64,000 bases of DNA from Actinomycetota bacterium. Its GTDB lineage: Bacteria; Actinomycetota; Coriobacteriia; Anaerosomatales; PHET01. The stretch covers positions 62,001-126,000 of the forward strand of contig JAJUJM010000005.1 in assembly GCA_029265315.1 (NCBI GenBank), given 5' to 3'. Positions 45,107 through 54,592 of this stretch are shown here, one piece after another. The notes beneath the pieces were generated by a model that did no database searches, was not told the origin of the DNA, and saw nothing but the letters and a program-made list of their open reading frames with translations. Numbering within the stretch: the stretch's first letter is position 1; each line of letters starts with the position of its first letter. Made by a program: the position numbers and the translations under genes.

Positions 45107-48100
45107 GCCCCCAACTGCGCCGGTGCGAAGGCTTCGCAGAACGCATCCCAATCTGCCTGGGTCGGCATCAGGTCACCGAAGCGTGGGTCCTCGCCCGCGA
45201 GCGTCTTGGTGACCGACAGCTTGACCGGGATGGTGAAGAACAGGATCTCGATCTCGATGGTGAGCGTCGCCGTGCCGGTGAGCTCGTCGCCCTTGAGCGC
45301 GGGGTTGGACTGCTTGGGGAACGTCTTGTAACGCAGCTCAAGGTAGAAGGTGAGCGTGACCGTGATGAGACCCATGATGTCGAGCTCGCCATGGATGCGG
45401 ATGTAGACCACGAAATCGAGCTTCTCGCCCGTGGCCAGACGCTCGTAGCGGACGCTCAGACCACCCTTGATCTCAACCATGCCGGACGCGATGCCACCGA
45501 TGCCGAAGGACACGCCAGCGCCGAACTCGATGCCTATCTCGAGTGCTTTCATGCCTTTGGCGTCGAACGTCATCAGAGCATAGAAGCCGCCGCCGAACCC
45601 CATGACCATCACCGAGGCCGGACTCTCGCGGCTGCAGAAGTTGAAGTCGAGCGTGACCGGGTCACCGTTGAACGGCAGCGTGAGCCCCGCATACACCGAC
45701 ATGTTCGTCAGGCTGAACACCCCGATTGACAGGTCTGGGATCGCGATGGTGAGCGAAGCCAGAACGCCTGCCCCAGTGACCTCGATCTTGAGCGGCCCGG
45801 CGTCGACGAGGGTCGCAGACGCCCCCACGCCCCCGCGCACCGCAAGCGAGCTGCCGCCCCCGCCGAGCGAACCCATGTACTCGGCCAGCTTCGCCAAGTA
45901 CTTCAGGTCGCCGCCGAACTCCACGTTCGAGATCTGCGGGTTTACCGCCGGCGAGGAGCCGTTCACCGACTCGAAGCTGAACGAGTCGAACGACAGGATG
46001 ATCGCGTCGAAGACGCCCTTGACGAGGTGCAGCTTGAAATCGGTGAGCTCTCCTCGAACGAGGTAGCCCGGCGGCGCCGACAGGTCCTCGAGACTCTTGG
46101 TCATCTCCGAGGTCAGCGTGAGCTTGCAGTCGGGGCCCGGCACGAAGATGAGGTATTCGCGGGATATCTCGGTGCTCCACGAGAACCTGATCTTCAAGGT
46201 CTTCGTGGTCACCGCGTCGACGATCCTCTCGAAGACGGGCATCTCGCCGATGCCTGAGACCGCCCCGACGCCTTCAAGGATGACGCCGATGATGTCTTTG
46301 AGCGTGATGCCGCCCATGAGCTTCGCGTTGGCCGCATCGAAGAAGTCCTCGGGCTTGAACTTCCCGCCGCCCATGAGCGCAAGGTCGCCGCCGAAAGCGC
46401 CCTTTGTTGCGCTGATGCCGCTGAACATGGGTATCGGCGTCGCGAGCGCGCCGGACAGCGCGGGCGGGAAGCCGACACCTACGGGCGGTGTGACGATCTC
46501 GGCGAAGACCCGGCCAGCAGCGTTGCCGCCGCCAAAGCCGCTGTCACGGTAGATATCGGCGATTCGTATCGTTGTACCGGCGTTGGAGCCGGTGAGCTCC
46601 TCTATCGTATCGAGGCGCACGTTGGCTTGGAACATGATGGGCTCGAAGCGCGTGTCGCCCACCGTGGTCGTCGGGTTGGCGGCAATGCCTTCGAACTTGA
46701 TCCAGTTCGTGGGCATGACCCGCTTGTCGCTGCCGCTGCCCGCGGACTTCGCGAAGGCCACCGGGCGGCTGTTGTACTGGACCTGGATCAGGCGCGCCGA
46801 GGCGGAGCACTTGTCGATGACGCCGTTCGCGTCCGCGTTCGTCGGATACGATTGACCGTAGTTCGACGCCCAGGCGTCCTTCATGAAGATCATCGGCGTC
46901 TCGAACCTGATGACCGTGCCGTCCCAGTCAGTCGCCTCGCACTTGAACAGGAAGTCGGAGTTCGTGTCGACCGACTTCACCCAGTAGGCCGTGCCGGTGC
47001 CCACGCCCGTGACCACCCGGTAGTCGATCTGAGACGTCATCTTGGTCTTGATCTCGACCTTGGAGAACGGCATGCGGCGCTTGAGCAGGGCCCCCTCCTG
47101 CGAGTACGTGCGCACCGGTTCCTTGATGACGATGAAGGACTTCTGTCCGAGGAACGCGAGCCCCGTCCTGGTGTCGACTCGCCGCTCTGTGATCGTCATC
47201 TCGACCGCGAGGTGCCCCCATGGGAACATGCGTCCCAGTTCCTCGATCTTGACGAACTGGTCGCGGCCCATGGTCATGCGGTGTTCCCACTTGGTGAGAT
47301 TGCCGAAGACCATCTTGCCTTTGGCCTTGATGGCCTGGAGGTCCCAAACACCGATCGAGTCGAGCCACGCGCCCATCGACGTGAGCATGAGGTGGTTCAC
47401 GCTGATCGGCGCCTCGCGGTACCGGCCGGTGAGGTCGACGATGCTCCAGCGGTTACCGATGCCGCCGATGTCGTCGGACGGTGCCAGCCCGGGCGGGTCT
47501 GCGAGCGTGCCGCTCGTGAAGCTGTTGCGCCACAGGTCCTGCTGTGGCATCGCCGAAAGTGCCATCGCGTTGGGCGAGTTCAAGCGAGTCTGGTACAGGC
47601 GTCCCCACACCGCGCGCAGGGTGGGTTTGGACTCGATGTACGTGATGTCCGGGAGCAGGTCGCCGGGCCCGACCACATCGATGAGGTTCCCAGGATCGAT
47701 GATGTCGATGAGCCCGGGGTTGATGACGACGGGTGGCAGCGTGACGGGCGGCGGGACGACCGCTTGCGCGGACAGTGTCGAGATGCCGCCCGCCGGGACC
47801 GGGACGAAACCGCCCCGCAGACGCGTGTGCCACAGCTCCGTGCGTTCGTTGGCGGTGAACGCCGCCTTGCGGTGCGACCACCACTCCTCCTCGTACGGCG
47901 AGAGGATGAGCCCCCAGGGAAGCTCGAGCGAGGTCTCTGGCGCGACGTCGTCCGCGAGGGAGCCCGTGCGCGGCTCCCTCATCTGAGCGGTCAGGTCGGT
48001 CGAGCTGGTGAAGCGAGTGGCGGCGGGAACGACCCGGTGGGTGAAGCCGCTCCAGTCCAGCAGTCCGTCGAGCGTGTACGGGATGCCGTCCTTGATACGG

Positions 48101-49719
48101 TCGTCCGACACCTTGAAGACCAATCGCGACGCGTCACTCAGGTACGACTTCAACGGCGTCATCAACTGCGCGAGGACGATGGCGGGAATGTCCTTGATCG
48201 CCTGCTCGAGGATGTGCTGGGGCGGGAAGTACACCGCCACGTACGGCGTCTTGCGCAGGCTCTCGCGCACGAGTCTCGACGTCCCGCCCTCGGTCACGAT
48301 CGACATGTTGTAGAACTCGAAACGCAACGTGAGCATGTCGTCCGGGCGCGTGAGCGTCATAGTCGAGGCCCACGGCAGCACGATTGGAACGTCGATGACG
48401 GGAAGGTCGATGATCGGCCCGATGACAGGCCCCGGAAGCGAGATGGCGTTCGCAGTGGTGCGAGAGGGGCTCACCGGGTCACCCAGGTTCAGGGTGGCTC
48501 GCGTCTGTGCGGGCACCTCGATGGGACTTGCGATCGCGCCTTCGAATGGGAGGTTCAGAGCAAGCAGGGCCGGGCGGGCGGTGACCCGGGTCCGGCCCGC
48601 TGAACCCGAGATCTCGAATGGCGGCGACCATTCGGTTCCACCGACCAGCAGGCCGCACCCCCCCGCGACCAGCCAACGCGATTCGGAGGCGAACTCCCCC
48701 GCGATGTGGTAGGAGTCCCCGTCGAGGAGGCGTGCGTAGCGCAGGTGGGACAACTCGAGTGGCGTCGCGCCGCAGGCGACCAACTCGTCGCGAGGTACGA
48801 AGGTCGCCGCGCCACCGTTGGACGACTGGGCGACGAAGGCCTTGTACGTCGCACCGGCCCGCGTGAGCGCGGTCTCGAAGGTGAGGGTGTCGAATGTGGT
48901 CTCGCCGAACACCACCGTCCCGGACTTCCCGCCCTCCGGAGCTGGTATGGTCCACGCGCGGCCCTCGTGCGCCTGAAGCGTGATCAGCGTCCGGCGGGAC
49001 ACGCGGCGGGAGAGAAGCGAGGGCGCTTCGCCAGCGAGTGCGATGGTGACCGCGTCGGCCAGCACGTCCACGCCGGGGCCGGTGAGCTTGGCGAAGCCGG
49101 GCGCCTCGATCCGCAGTGACCAATCCGGACGAAGCGATGCGGCAGCGTCGGAAAGCAACTCGATCGCCCATCCCCGGCCCAGCTCGATACTGTGCCCGGC
49201 GATCGTGACCTCGGCTTTCGCCGCGACCTCGCCCGCGAGCCATGCGGCCAGCGGCACCTCGGCCGCGAACCCACCGAACTCATGGCTGACGCGAAGGCGA
49301 GACGTGACGCCTGTGCCTGAGACACGCAGGTCCATGCTCGCCGGGATGCCGGTACCCGGGAACAACGCACCCGCGAGCACTGCGCGCCAGTCCCCGTTCT
49401 GTGACACGGTGAGCTTGGGGTTGCCGCCGAACACCGCCGGGTCGAGTGTCGCGCGGTTACCCCCGGCGCGCAGCCACGCGCCGCGGGCCTGTGCTCCTGC
49501 CTCCGGGGCCGCGAGCGGTTCGAGCGAACGCGCGGACACGGCGCCCGTCGCGACGACCGCCGCCACACCCGCGGCCTTGATCACGTCGCGCCGGCTCACG
49601 ACGACGGGGGCCGTGGTCAGTCTCTCGAGCAGCTCGTCCAGGCGCGGCCCCTTCGCAGGCGGCCGGTACGGCAATGCGTTGGCGGTGACGGCTGCGGTGT
49701 TGAGGCGAATGGTGCTCAT
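45103..49719 (-). CDS. giant Tat-exported protein 1 of a two-gene unit, unknown function
   Basis: A 1538-residue protein. After an unusually long 40-residue leader comes a twin-arginine signal (S42-R43-R44-D-V-I-K, hydrophobic 48-62, then VSARS), so Tat export of a folded protein is likely. The body is beta-rich without enzyme motifs. A striking Pro/Val/Ile linker lies near residues 670-710 (PPVTLPPVVINPGLIDIIDPG). The C-terminal ~350 residues have alternating hydrophobic/Gly strands (FNFCSRESPASVMVMGFGGG, EIGIEFGAGVSFGIGGIASG, TLTFYLELRYKTFP), a pattern I have seen only in large uncharacterised bacterial proteins. ATG 49719 has only a weak GGGG site; upstream lie three GCGCATGA repeats. It is translationally coupled to giant protein 2. 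A surface appendage, barrier or effector complex is possible; none is shown. Confidence 0.78.
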   Translation of the reverse strand: MSTIRLNTAAVTANALPYRPPAKGPRLDELLERLTTAPVVVSRRDVIKAAGVAAVVATGAVSARSLEPLAAPEAGAQARGAWLRAGGNRATLDPAVFGGNPKLTVSQNGDWRAVLAGALFPGTGIPASMDLRVSGTGVTSRLRVSHEFGGFAAEVPLAAWLAGEVAAKAEVTIAGHSIELGRGWAIELLSDAAASLRPDWSLRIEAPGFAKLTGPGVDVLADAVTIALAGEAPSLLSRRVSRRTLITLQAHEGRAWTIPAPEGGKSGTVVFGETTFDTLTFETALTRAGATYKAFVAQSSNGGAATFVPRDELVACGATPLELSHLRYARLLDGDSYHIAGEFASESRWLVAGGCGLLVGGTEWSPPFEISGSAGRTRVTARPALLALNLPFEGAIASPIEVPAQTRATLNLGDPVSPSRTTANAISLPGPVIGPIIDLPVIDVPIVLPWASTMTLTRPDDMLTLRFEFYNMSIVTEGGTSRLVRESLRKTPYVAVYFPPQHILEQAIKDIPAIVLAQLMTPLKSYLSDASRLVFKVSDDRIKDGIPYTLDGLLDWSGFTHRVVPAATRFTSSTDLTAQMREPRTGSLADDVAPETSLELPWGLILSPYEEEWWSHRKAAFTANERTELWHTRLRGGFVPVPAGGISTLSAQAVVPPPVTLPPVVINPGLIDIIDPGNLIDVVGPGDLLPDITYIESKPTLRAVWGRLYQTRLNSPNAMALSAMPQQDLWRNSFTSGTLADPPGLAPSDDIGGIGNRWSIVDLTGRYREAPISVNHLMLTSMGAWLDSIGVWDLQAIKAKGKMVFGNLTKWEHRMTMGRDQFVKIEELGRMFPWGHLAVEMTITERRVDTRTGLAFLGQKSFIVIKEPVRTYSQEGALLKRRMPFSKVEIKTKMTSQIDYRVVTGVGTGTAYWVKSVDTNSDFLFKCEATDWDGTVIRFETPMIFMKDAWASNYGQSYPTNADANGVIDKCSASARLIQVQYNSRPVAFAKSAGSGSDKRVMPTNWIKFEGIAANPTTTVGDTRFEPIMFQANVRLDTIEELTGSNAGTTIRIADIYRDSGFGGGNAAGRVFAEIVTPPVGVGFPPALSGALATPIPMFSGISATKGAFGGDLALMGGGKFKPEDFFDAANAKLMGGITLKDIIGVILEGVGAVSGIGEMPVFERIVDAVTTKTLKIRFSWSTEISREYLIFVPGPDCKLTLTSEMTKSLEDLSAPPGYLVRGELTDFKLHLVKGVFDAIILSFDSFSFESVNGSSPAVNPQISNVEFGGDLKYLAKLAEYMGSLGGGGSSLAVRGGVGASATLVDAGPLKIEVTGAGVLASLTIAIPDLSIGVFSLTNMSVYAGLTLPFNGDPVTLDFNFCSRESPASVMVMGFGGGFYALMTFDAKGMKALEIGIEFGAGVSFGIGGIASGMVEIKGGLSVRYERLATGEKLDFVVYIRIHGELDIMGLITVTLTFYLELRYKTFPKQSNPALKGDELTGTATLTIEIEILFFTIPVKLSVTKTLAGEDPRFGDLMPTQADWDAFCEAFAPAQLGA

Positions 49720-49871
49720 GAGCGTGACCCCATCTCATTCGGGACGCGACGCGGAGCTGTGGGCGCACGAAGACCCGACGCGGACACCCGCGCCGGGCCC
49801 ACTCGATGATGTGCGTTCCCGGGCCGTGACACCGACCCTGTCCCTGAGTCGTGGCACGCGCCCCCGCGCGT

Positions 49872-49918
49872 GCGCATGAGCTGTATATGCGCATGAGACC
49901 TCCGTGGTGCGCGCATGA
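49872..49918 (-). repeat. three GCGCATGA repeats upstream of the giant operon
   Basis: GCGCATGA occurs at 49872-49879, 49889-49896 and 49911-49918 (steps of 17 and 22 bases). The first two extend to TGCGCATGAG. Between them lies TGTATA, i.e. a -10-like TATACA on the minus strand reading toward the giant genes. An operator flanking the promoter is a reasonable reading. Confidence 0.4.
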
Positions 49919-50046
49919 AGCCACCACCTAAACGCATTCGGGTCCCATAGCCGTATGGATGGCACTCGTCGGGGTCTGAGTGGTCATGCGACCTGACGAA
50001 CGGTCACGTGCACGAGCGCACCGAAAGCTCATGGCGGGCCTTGAGC

Positions 50047-50075
50047 TTGTCCCCCGCGCGTCACGCGGGTACCAT
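50047..50075 (+). promoter_or_regulatory. promoter of tRNA-Ser(GCT)
   Basis: TTGTCC (50047-50052), a 17-base spacer, then TACCAT (50070-50075). Predicted start is near 50082, about 38 bases before the tRNA. Confidence 0.6.
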
Positions 50076-50119
50076 GTCCTCTCGCGCAGCGAAGCCCTTC
50101 TGGGGCCCGGGTGCGCCGC

Positions 50120-50214
50120 GGAGAGTTGGCCGAGTCGGCTGAAGGCGCTCGCCTGCTAAGCGAGTAAGGGGTTATAAAGCCCCTTCGAGGGTTCGAATCC
50201 CTCACTCTCCGCCA
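50120..50214 (+). tRNA. tRNA-Ser (anticodon GCT), CCA encoded
   Basis: Acceptor GGAGAGT pairs with ACTCTCC, discriminator G and CCA. Anticodon loop CTGCTAA gives GCT, reading AGC/AGU. The long variable arm (AAGGGG/CCCCTT) marks class II; T arm GAGGGTTCGAATCCCTC. Confidence 0.96.
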
Positions 50215-50248
50215 GTTGACATATCACGACCTGCCCCATCGACACCGT

Positions 50249-50277
50249 TTGACACGGCGCGCACGCGGTGGCAGGAT
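50249..50277 (+). promoter_or_regulatory. promoter of tRNA-Arg(ACG)
   Basis: TTGACA (50249-50254), 17 bases, then CAGGAT (50272-50277), a good match to the TAGGAT-type -10 of high-GC Gram-positives. Predicted start is near 50284, 19 bases before the tRNA. A second TTGACA right after the tRNA-Ser CCA (50216) has no -10 partner. Confidence 0.65.
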
Positions 50278-50302
50278 ACGCAAGCCCCGCGAGGGGCAAC
50301 GG

Positions 50303-50379
50303 GCGCCCTTACCTCAGCTGGATAGAGGGCCTGACTACGAATCAGGACGTCGCAGGTTCGAATCCTGCAGGGCGCGCCA
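50303..50379 (+). tRNA. tRNA-Arg (anticodon ACG), CCA encoded
   Basis: Acceptor GCGCCCT pairs with AGGGCGC, discriminator G and CCA. The anticodon arm CCTGA-CTACGAA-TCAGG shows ACG, whose first base is the substrate of TadA (encoded at 30062-30541). T arm GCAGGTTCGAATCCTGC. Confidence 0.96.
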
Positions 50380-50388
50380 CGAACACGC

Positions 50389-50417
50389 GAGCCGGGGCGG
50401 ACACTTCGCCCCGGCTC
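50389..50417 (+). terminator. terminator after tRNA-Arg(ACG)
   Basis: An 11-bp stem GAGCCGGGGCG / CGCCCCGGCTC with a 7-base loop (GACACTT), followed by TTCGCTTCC. It begins 10 bases after the CCA end. It may also serve the subtilase gene arriving from the other side. Confidence 0.7.
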
Positions 50418-50486
50418 TTCGCTTCCTCGCCCGTCCCCCGAGGGCGACGGCTCGCTGATCAGACTCGCCCCGCCCTGATCAGGCGC

Positions 50487-53400
50487 TCAGTACACGCGGA
50501 CCTGCTGCCCCCACGGGCCATAGGACTCGGCGAACGAAGCGTTCGCCGGATGGTATGCGCGCAACCGCCAACGACCCACCGACGGCAACGACAGGCTCGC
50601 CGTGTAGCGAGAGCCAGTACCAGACGACACGAGTCGCGCCCTGACCGTGCGACGCACGACCCAGCGAGTGCCCTCGAGGCGATACGCCTTCACCTGCACC
50701 CTCGATAGCGACCCGTGACGTGGAGACAGAGAACCTGAAACGACGAAGACGCGGCCACGCCGTGCAGACGACGGCGAGCCGGGCGCTGACAGGATCACGC
50801 GCGGCTTCACGACGAGTGCCTCGGACACGGACGGGTCATGCGTCTCAGTCCCGCCGAAGACGGCCCGATACGAGGTCGCTCCGCGCAAGGCCACGCTAGC
50901 CGTGGCGCGCCCGCCTTCGACCTGCGCGCTGCCCACCGCCACCCACGCGTCGCCCGAACGACGCTCGATGCGTACCGGGCCGACGACCGGTGCGCCGCTG
51001 TACAGGTCCTTCGCTTCGGCGATGAGTGTCGTTCGGCTTCCATACGCGGGCGCCGACGGTCTGGCCGCGAGCGAGACGCCTGCGACCGCCCGCAGTGGGG
51101 CCTCCGCTGGTGATGAGAAGGAGGAGGCGTGGGTCTCGTCTCCCGAGAAGTGCACGCGGAACCGCCGTGCGCCTTGCAACGATGAGACCGCGCTCGCGAC
51201 ACCCGCCGCATCCGTGCGACGGAACGCCACCGTCCGCCACGAGTCATAGACGAACCCCTCGAAGGTGACGGGAGCGTTGGCCAACGGAGTGCCGCCCGAT
51301 GTGAGGGTCGCTGCGAGAGACACGTCAATCGCGCCAACAGGCTTGTCCGCCGTGAGCTGGAGCCGGGTAAGCGCAGCGGTCGCCGGGCCGACCGAATACG
51401 CCACGTCGTACGGACCTGCTCCCTCGTACGCGTAGACGTCCACGTAGTAGGTCCCCGGCTCCGACGCGATGTAGGTGACCCGCTCCGGATACTCGGTCCC
51501 GTAGCTGACCGCGACCGGGTCATCGCTTCCGACGTCCGTGGCGCCGGGGCCGAACAGGTACAGGTCGTAGTCGGTGTTCACTCCAGCATCGAGCCGCGCC
51601 GTCAGCTGCTGTCCCGCCGCGAGCCTGACCGCGTACACGTCGTCGTAGTCGAAGTCCTCATCGAGGTTGCCTCTGATAGGCGAGGGTGGCGCGACCACAC
51701 CCGGGATCTGATCGTCCGCCGAAGCGCTTGTGAGCGCATGGGTCAGCGTGTAGCCGCCGGAACCGGCGTACGCGTATACGTCGACGTAGTATCGTCCGGC
51801 GGTGGTGGCCACATAGGTGAGGCGCTCGGGGTAGCTCTGGCCGACCGCTTGCTCCAGTGATGGCTCCGATCCGTCCACCGTCGTGTTCCCCGGGCCGAAG
51901 ATGTAGAGGTCGAAATCGCTGCCCGGTGCACCTGCGAGCTGCAGCGTCAACTCGTCACCCGCGGACAGGTCCACCGAGAACACGTCATCGGGGTCACTGA
52001 TCGCGGATACCGTACCGGTCACGGGCGACGGCGGCAGTGGCCTGCCAGGGATGTCGTCGTCGAACTCACCAGACGACTTGATGACGGCCCAAGTCAGCGT
52101 GTAGGCGCCTGAGCCCCGGTATGCATACGGGTTGAGGTAGTACGTCCCTGCTCGTGTGGCCACATAGTCGATGCTCTCAGGATACGACTCCCCCGATGAC
52201 TGGGCCACGGGGTCGTACGTTCCGTCGACGGTGGGAACATCCGGCGGGAAGAGGTACAGATCGAAGTCGGTCGCGAAGGCTCCCGTGAGCGAAGCCATCA
52301 GCCGATCGCCGGGTGAGAGCGTCACGCGGAACACGTCATCGGTGTCGGAGGTGACCGAGAGCGTATCGCGTACAGGGCTTGGAGGCAGATCCAGGCCAGG
52401 CACGTCGTCGTCGCCGGCGATGGCGGCGTCAATCGTATAGGTGAGCGTATAGGGGCCGGACCCTGAGGCGGCCGTCGCCACAAGGTAGTACACGCTGGTC
52501 GTCACTGACACATGCGCCAGCCGTCGCGGATAACCGGTCACGGTGCCCACCGCGACCGGGCGCGCCGTGGCTCCGATGTGCGCTGCGTCTGAGCCGAAGA
52601 GATCGAGCCTGAAGTCGGCAGCGGTCGGCCCTGCAAGCGAGGCGACGATCCGCTGTCCCGCCTGCAGCGTCACACGGTACACGTCATAGGTGTCGCTTGC
52701 GGCGGAAAGCGTGTCCTGGACGGGTGACACGGGGAGCACGCGGCCCGGGATGTCGTCATCGCCGGCGTTTGACCTCTCGAGCGCCCGGCCGACGTCCAGG
52801 AGGCCCGACCCGAACGAGCTGTCCTTCCCCGCGGGCCCGATGTCGCGGGCGGTGGCCGTCAGACGCGCGGCGACCTGCGACTGAGTCAGGTCAGGACTGA
52901 CCGCGCGTACGAGAGCCGCCGCTCCGGCCACGAAGGGCGCAGCCATCGAGGTGCCGGGCCACGCCGCCATCCGCCCCCCGGGCAGTGTGGCAAGGATATC
53001 GACGCCCGGTGCCGCGATATCGACCTCGGGGCCTCTGTTGGAGAAGCTCGCCAGCGCCAGCTGACGATCCACGGCCGACACGGCGAGCACACCGGGCAAA
53101 CGCGCCGGATACTCCACAGCCGCAGCACTATTGCCGGCCGCTGCGACGACGACCACGTCCTTACTCAACGCATACGCCACGGCCTCGGCGATGACCTGCG
53201 CGAAGTCGCGTGACCCCAGGCTCAGGTTTATGACCTTGGCCCCTGAATCGGCGGCCCAGCGGATGCCTTGTGCCACATCGAACGAACTGCCCCCACCCTG
53301 CGCATCAAGGACCTTCACGGGCATGATGCGTGTCGCAGGTGCCACCCCACTGCCCCCGAGCCCGTTATCGGCGGCAGCCGCAACGATGCTCGCCACATGG

Positions 53401-53972
53401 GTCCCGTGACCCTCGTCATCCTGGGCGCTGGCGTCACCGTTCACGAAGTCGCGACCCGCCGTCAGGCGTCCGGCGAACTCGGGGTTTCCCAGGTCCACCC
53501 CTGTGTCGACCACTGCCACGACGACGTCCGCCGAGCCTTGGCTCACTTCCCACGCAGCAGGAGCGCCGACAGCGGGCAGGCCCCATTGCTGCGGATACGC
53601 CGGATCGCTCGGGATCCGGTTCGCGCGAAACCTGACCGACGGCTCCACATAGCGGACGCCTTTCGTGCGCTTGAGGATGCGCGCGTCGAAACCCTCTCGC
53701 GCCCCTTCGACGAGAACGTACCGTCCATCTGCCGAGACCCTCCGCACCCGGGCGCCGACGCCCTTGAACGCACGTCTGCCTCGGGCGTCGAGCGGTGCAC
53801 TGAGCCCGACGACCCATGCATCCGATGCGGCGCCCGGGGATTCGACCAAGGCATCCATCGATCCTGGACGTTCCAGAGCGGCATCTTTTGCGGGTCCACC
53901 CGGCGCGGAGATGGGGTGCACCAGCAGAACGGCTACGAGAGCCAGCACCAGGAACGAGCGGAGTTGCTTCAT
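50487..53972 (-). CDS. secreted subtilisin-like serine protease with PPC-like repeats
   Basis: A 1161-residue extracellular protease. Signal peptide about 1-24; a propeptide-like region (about 50-115); S8 catalytic domain (about 125-430) with Asp156 in AVVDTGVD, His192 in GHGTHVASI, oxyanion Asn281 in AAAGN and Ser342 in GTSMAAPFVAGA. Four tandem PPC-like modules (each starting DDxxPG.. PPSPV and including DDVFRVTLSPGD..DFDLYLF and ..YPE-..YVA--AGTYYL/V) span about 440-860. Then come two Ig-like domains and a terminal domain (GSLSPRHGSLSRVQVKAY...RWRLRAYHPANASF) shared with the small secreted protein at 160-819. All catalytic residues are present. ATG 53972 was chosen at the signal peptide (AAGG upstream). 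Likely role: extracellular protein degradation or processing of surface proteins. Confidence 0.92.
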   Translation of the reverse strand: MKQLRSFLVLALVAVLLVHPISAPGGPAKDAALERPGSMDALVESPGAASDAWVVGLSAPLDARGRRAFKGVGARVRRVSADGRYVLVEGAREGFDARILKRTKGVRYVEPSVRFRANRIPSDPAYPQQWGLPAVGAPAAWEVSQGSADVVVAVVDTGVDLGNPEFAGRLTAGRDFVNGDASAQDDEGHGTHVASIVAAAADNGLGGSGVAPATRIMPVKVLDAQGGGSSFDVAQGIRWAADSGAKVINLSLGSRDFAQVIAEAVAYALSKDVVVVAAAGNSAAAVEYPARLPGVLAVSAVDRQLALASFSNRGPEVDIAAPGVDILATLPGGRMAAWPGTSMAAPFVAGAAALVRAVSPDLTQSQVAARLTATARDIGPAGKDSSFGSGLLDVGRALERSNAGDDDIPGRVLPVSPVQDTLSAASDTYDVYRVTLQAGQRIVASLAGPTAADFRLDLFGSDAAHIGATARPVAVGTVTGYPRRLAHVSVTTSVYYLVATAASGSGPYTLTYTIDAAIAGDDDVPGLDLPPSPVRDTLSVTSDTDDVFRVTLSPGDRLMASLTGAFATDFDLYLFPPDVPTVDGTYDPVAQSSGESYPESIDYVATRAGTYYLNPYAYRGSGAYTLTWAVIKSSGEFDDDIPGRPLPPSPVTGTVSAISDPDDVFSVDLSAGDELTLQLAGAPGSDFDLYIFGPGNTTVDGSEPSLEQAVGQSYPERLTYVATTAGRYYVDVYAYAGSGGYTLTHALTSASADDQIPGVVAPPSPIRGNLDEDFDYDDVYAVRLAAGQQLTARLDAGVNTDYDLYLFGPGATDVGSDDPVAVSYGTEYPERVTYIASEPGTYYVDVYAYEGAGPYDVAYSVGPATAALTRLQLTADKPVGAIDVSLAATLTSGGTPLANAPVTFEGFVYDSWRTVAFRRTDAAGVASAVSSLQGARRFRVHFSGDETHASSFSSPAEAPLRAVAGVSLAARPSAPAYGSRTTLIAEAKDLYSGAPVVGPVRIERRSGDAWVAVGSAQVEGGRATASVALRGATSYRAVFGGTETHDPSVSEALVVKPRVILSAPGSPSSARRGRVFVVSGSLSPRHGSLSRVQVKAYRLEGTRWVVRRTVRARLVSSGTGSRYTASLSLPSVGRWRLRAYHPANASFAESYGPWGQQVRVY

Positions 53973-54103
53973 CGGCGAACCTTTCGACGGTCTCACACTA
54001 CGCCCGAACAGACGTCCTGTGCACGTATGTACCAGCATTCCGCGCCCGCTATCGCGTCGGATGCCTGTGTCGTACCATCAGCCCAGGAGGAGGTGCTTGC
54101 GCG

Positions 54104-54592
54104 ATGCGAACGATCATCGGCGTCATGGGTGGAGCGGTCGCAGAGGAGCGCGTGACCCGCGACGCGTACGAGATCGGCAGACTGGTCGCGGAGCACGGGT
54201 TCGTCCTCTTGAACGGTGGCAGGAACGCCGGCGTCATGGCGGCTTCCGCTTCAGGCGCACACGATGCCGGTGGTCTGGTGGTGGGCATACTGCCCACTGA
54301 GACGTCCGTCGGCGCGGCACCTCACGTCGACATCGCCATCCCAACCGGCATGGGCGACGCCCGCAACGTGATCAACGTCCTCGCGAGCCACGTCGTCATC
54401 GCGCTGCCGGGAGGCGCAGGAACCATCTCGGAGATCGCTTTGGCGCTCAAGAACGATCGGACGGTGATCACCGTCCGGTTCCCGCTGGGTCCGGAGTTCG
54501 CCGCGTACCACGAACGCGGGGTGCTACTCGACGCGGCAGACCCGGCAGAGGCTATCGACCTCGCGCTCCGTGCGCTGGCGACCTCGCGATGA
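54104..54592 (+). CDS. TIGR00725 / LOG-like nucleotide-binding protein
   Basis: A 162-residue Rossmann-like protein of the TIGR00725 group, related to lysine decarboxylase-like (LOG/MoCo carrier) proteins. Motifs: IIGVMGG, LLNGGRNAGVMAAS, GGLVVGILP, and PGGAGTISEIALALK (the PGGxGTxxE signature). ATG 54104 has AGGAGGAGG 12 bases upstream, a little far. The stop overlaps the next start (ATGA). Substrate is unknown. Confidence 0.82.
   Translation: MRTIIGVMGGAVAEERVTRDAYEIGRLVAEHGFVLLNGGRNAGVMAASASGAHDAGGLVVGILPTETSVGAAPHVDIAIPTGMGDARNVINVLASHVVIALPGGAGTISEIALALKNDRTVITVRFPLGPEFAAYHERGVLLDAADPAEAIDLALRALATSR

Larger units (their letters stand above)
49720..50119. other. 400-bp gene-free region upstream of the giant pair and tRNA-Ser
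   Basis: No credible reading frame is seen on either strand. It holds the putative control region of the giant operon (GCGCATGA repeats, minus strand) and the promoter of tRNA-Ser(GCT) (plus strand). A small inverted repeat CCCGCG/CGCGGG lies inside the tRNA promoter spacer (50053-50069). Confidence 0.6.

Noticed and set aside
46627-48603. Long open frames opposite the giant genes (and similar long antisense frames elsewhere)
   Set aside because: They are mirror frames of high-GC coding sequence, Arg/His/Asp-rich with no start signals or family motifs.
50216-50221. TTGACA directly after the tRNA-Ser CCA as the -35 of tRNA-Arg
   Set aside because: No -10 box at a suitable distance; the copy at 50249 with CAGGAT fits much better.
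49720-50379. tRNA-flanked giant operon as an integrated genomic island
   Set aside because: No integrase, no partial tRNA duplicate and no change in base composition were seen on the far side; tRNA proximity alone is not evidence.
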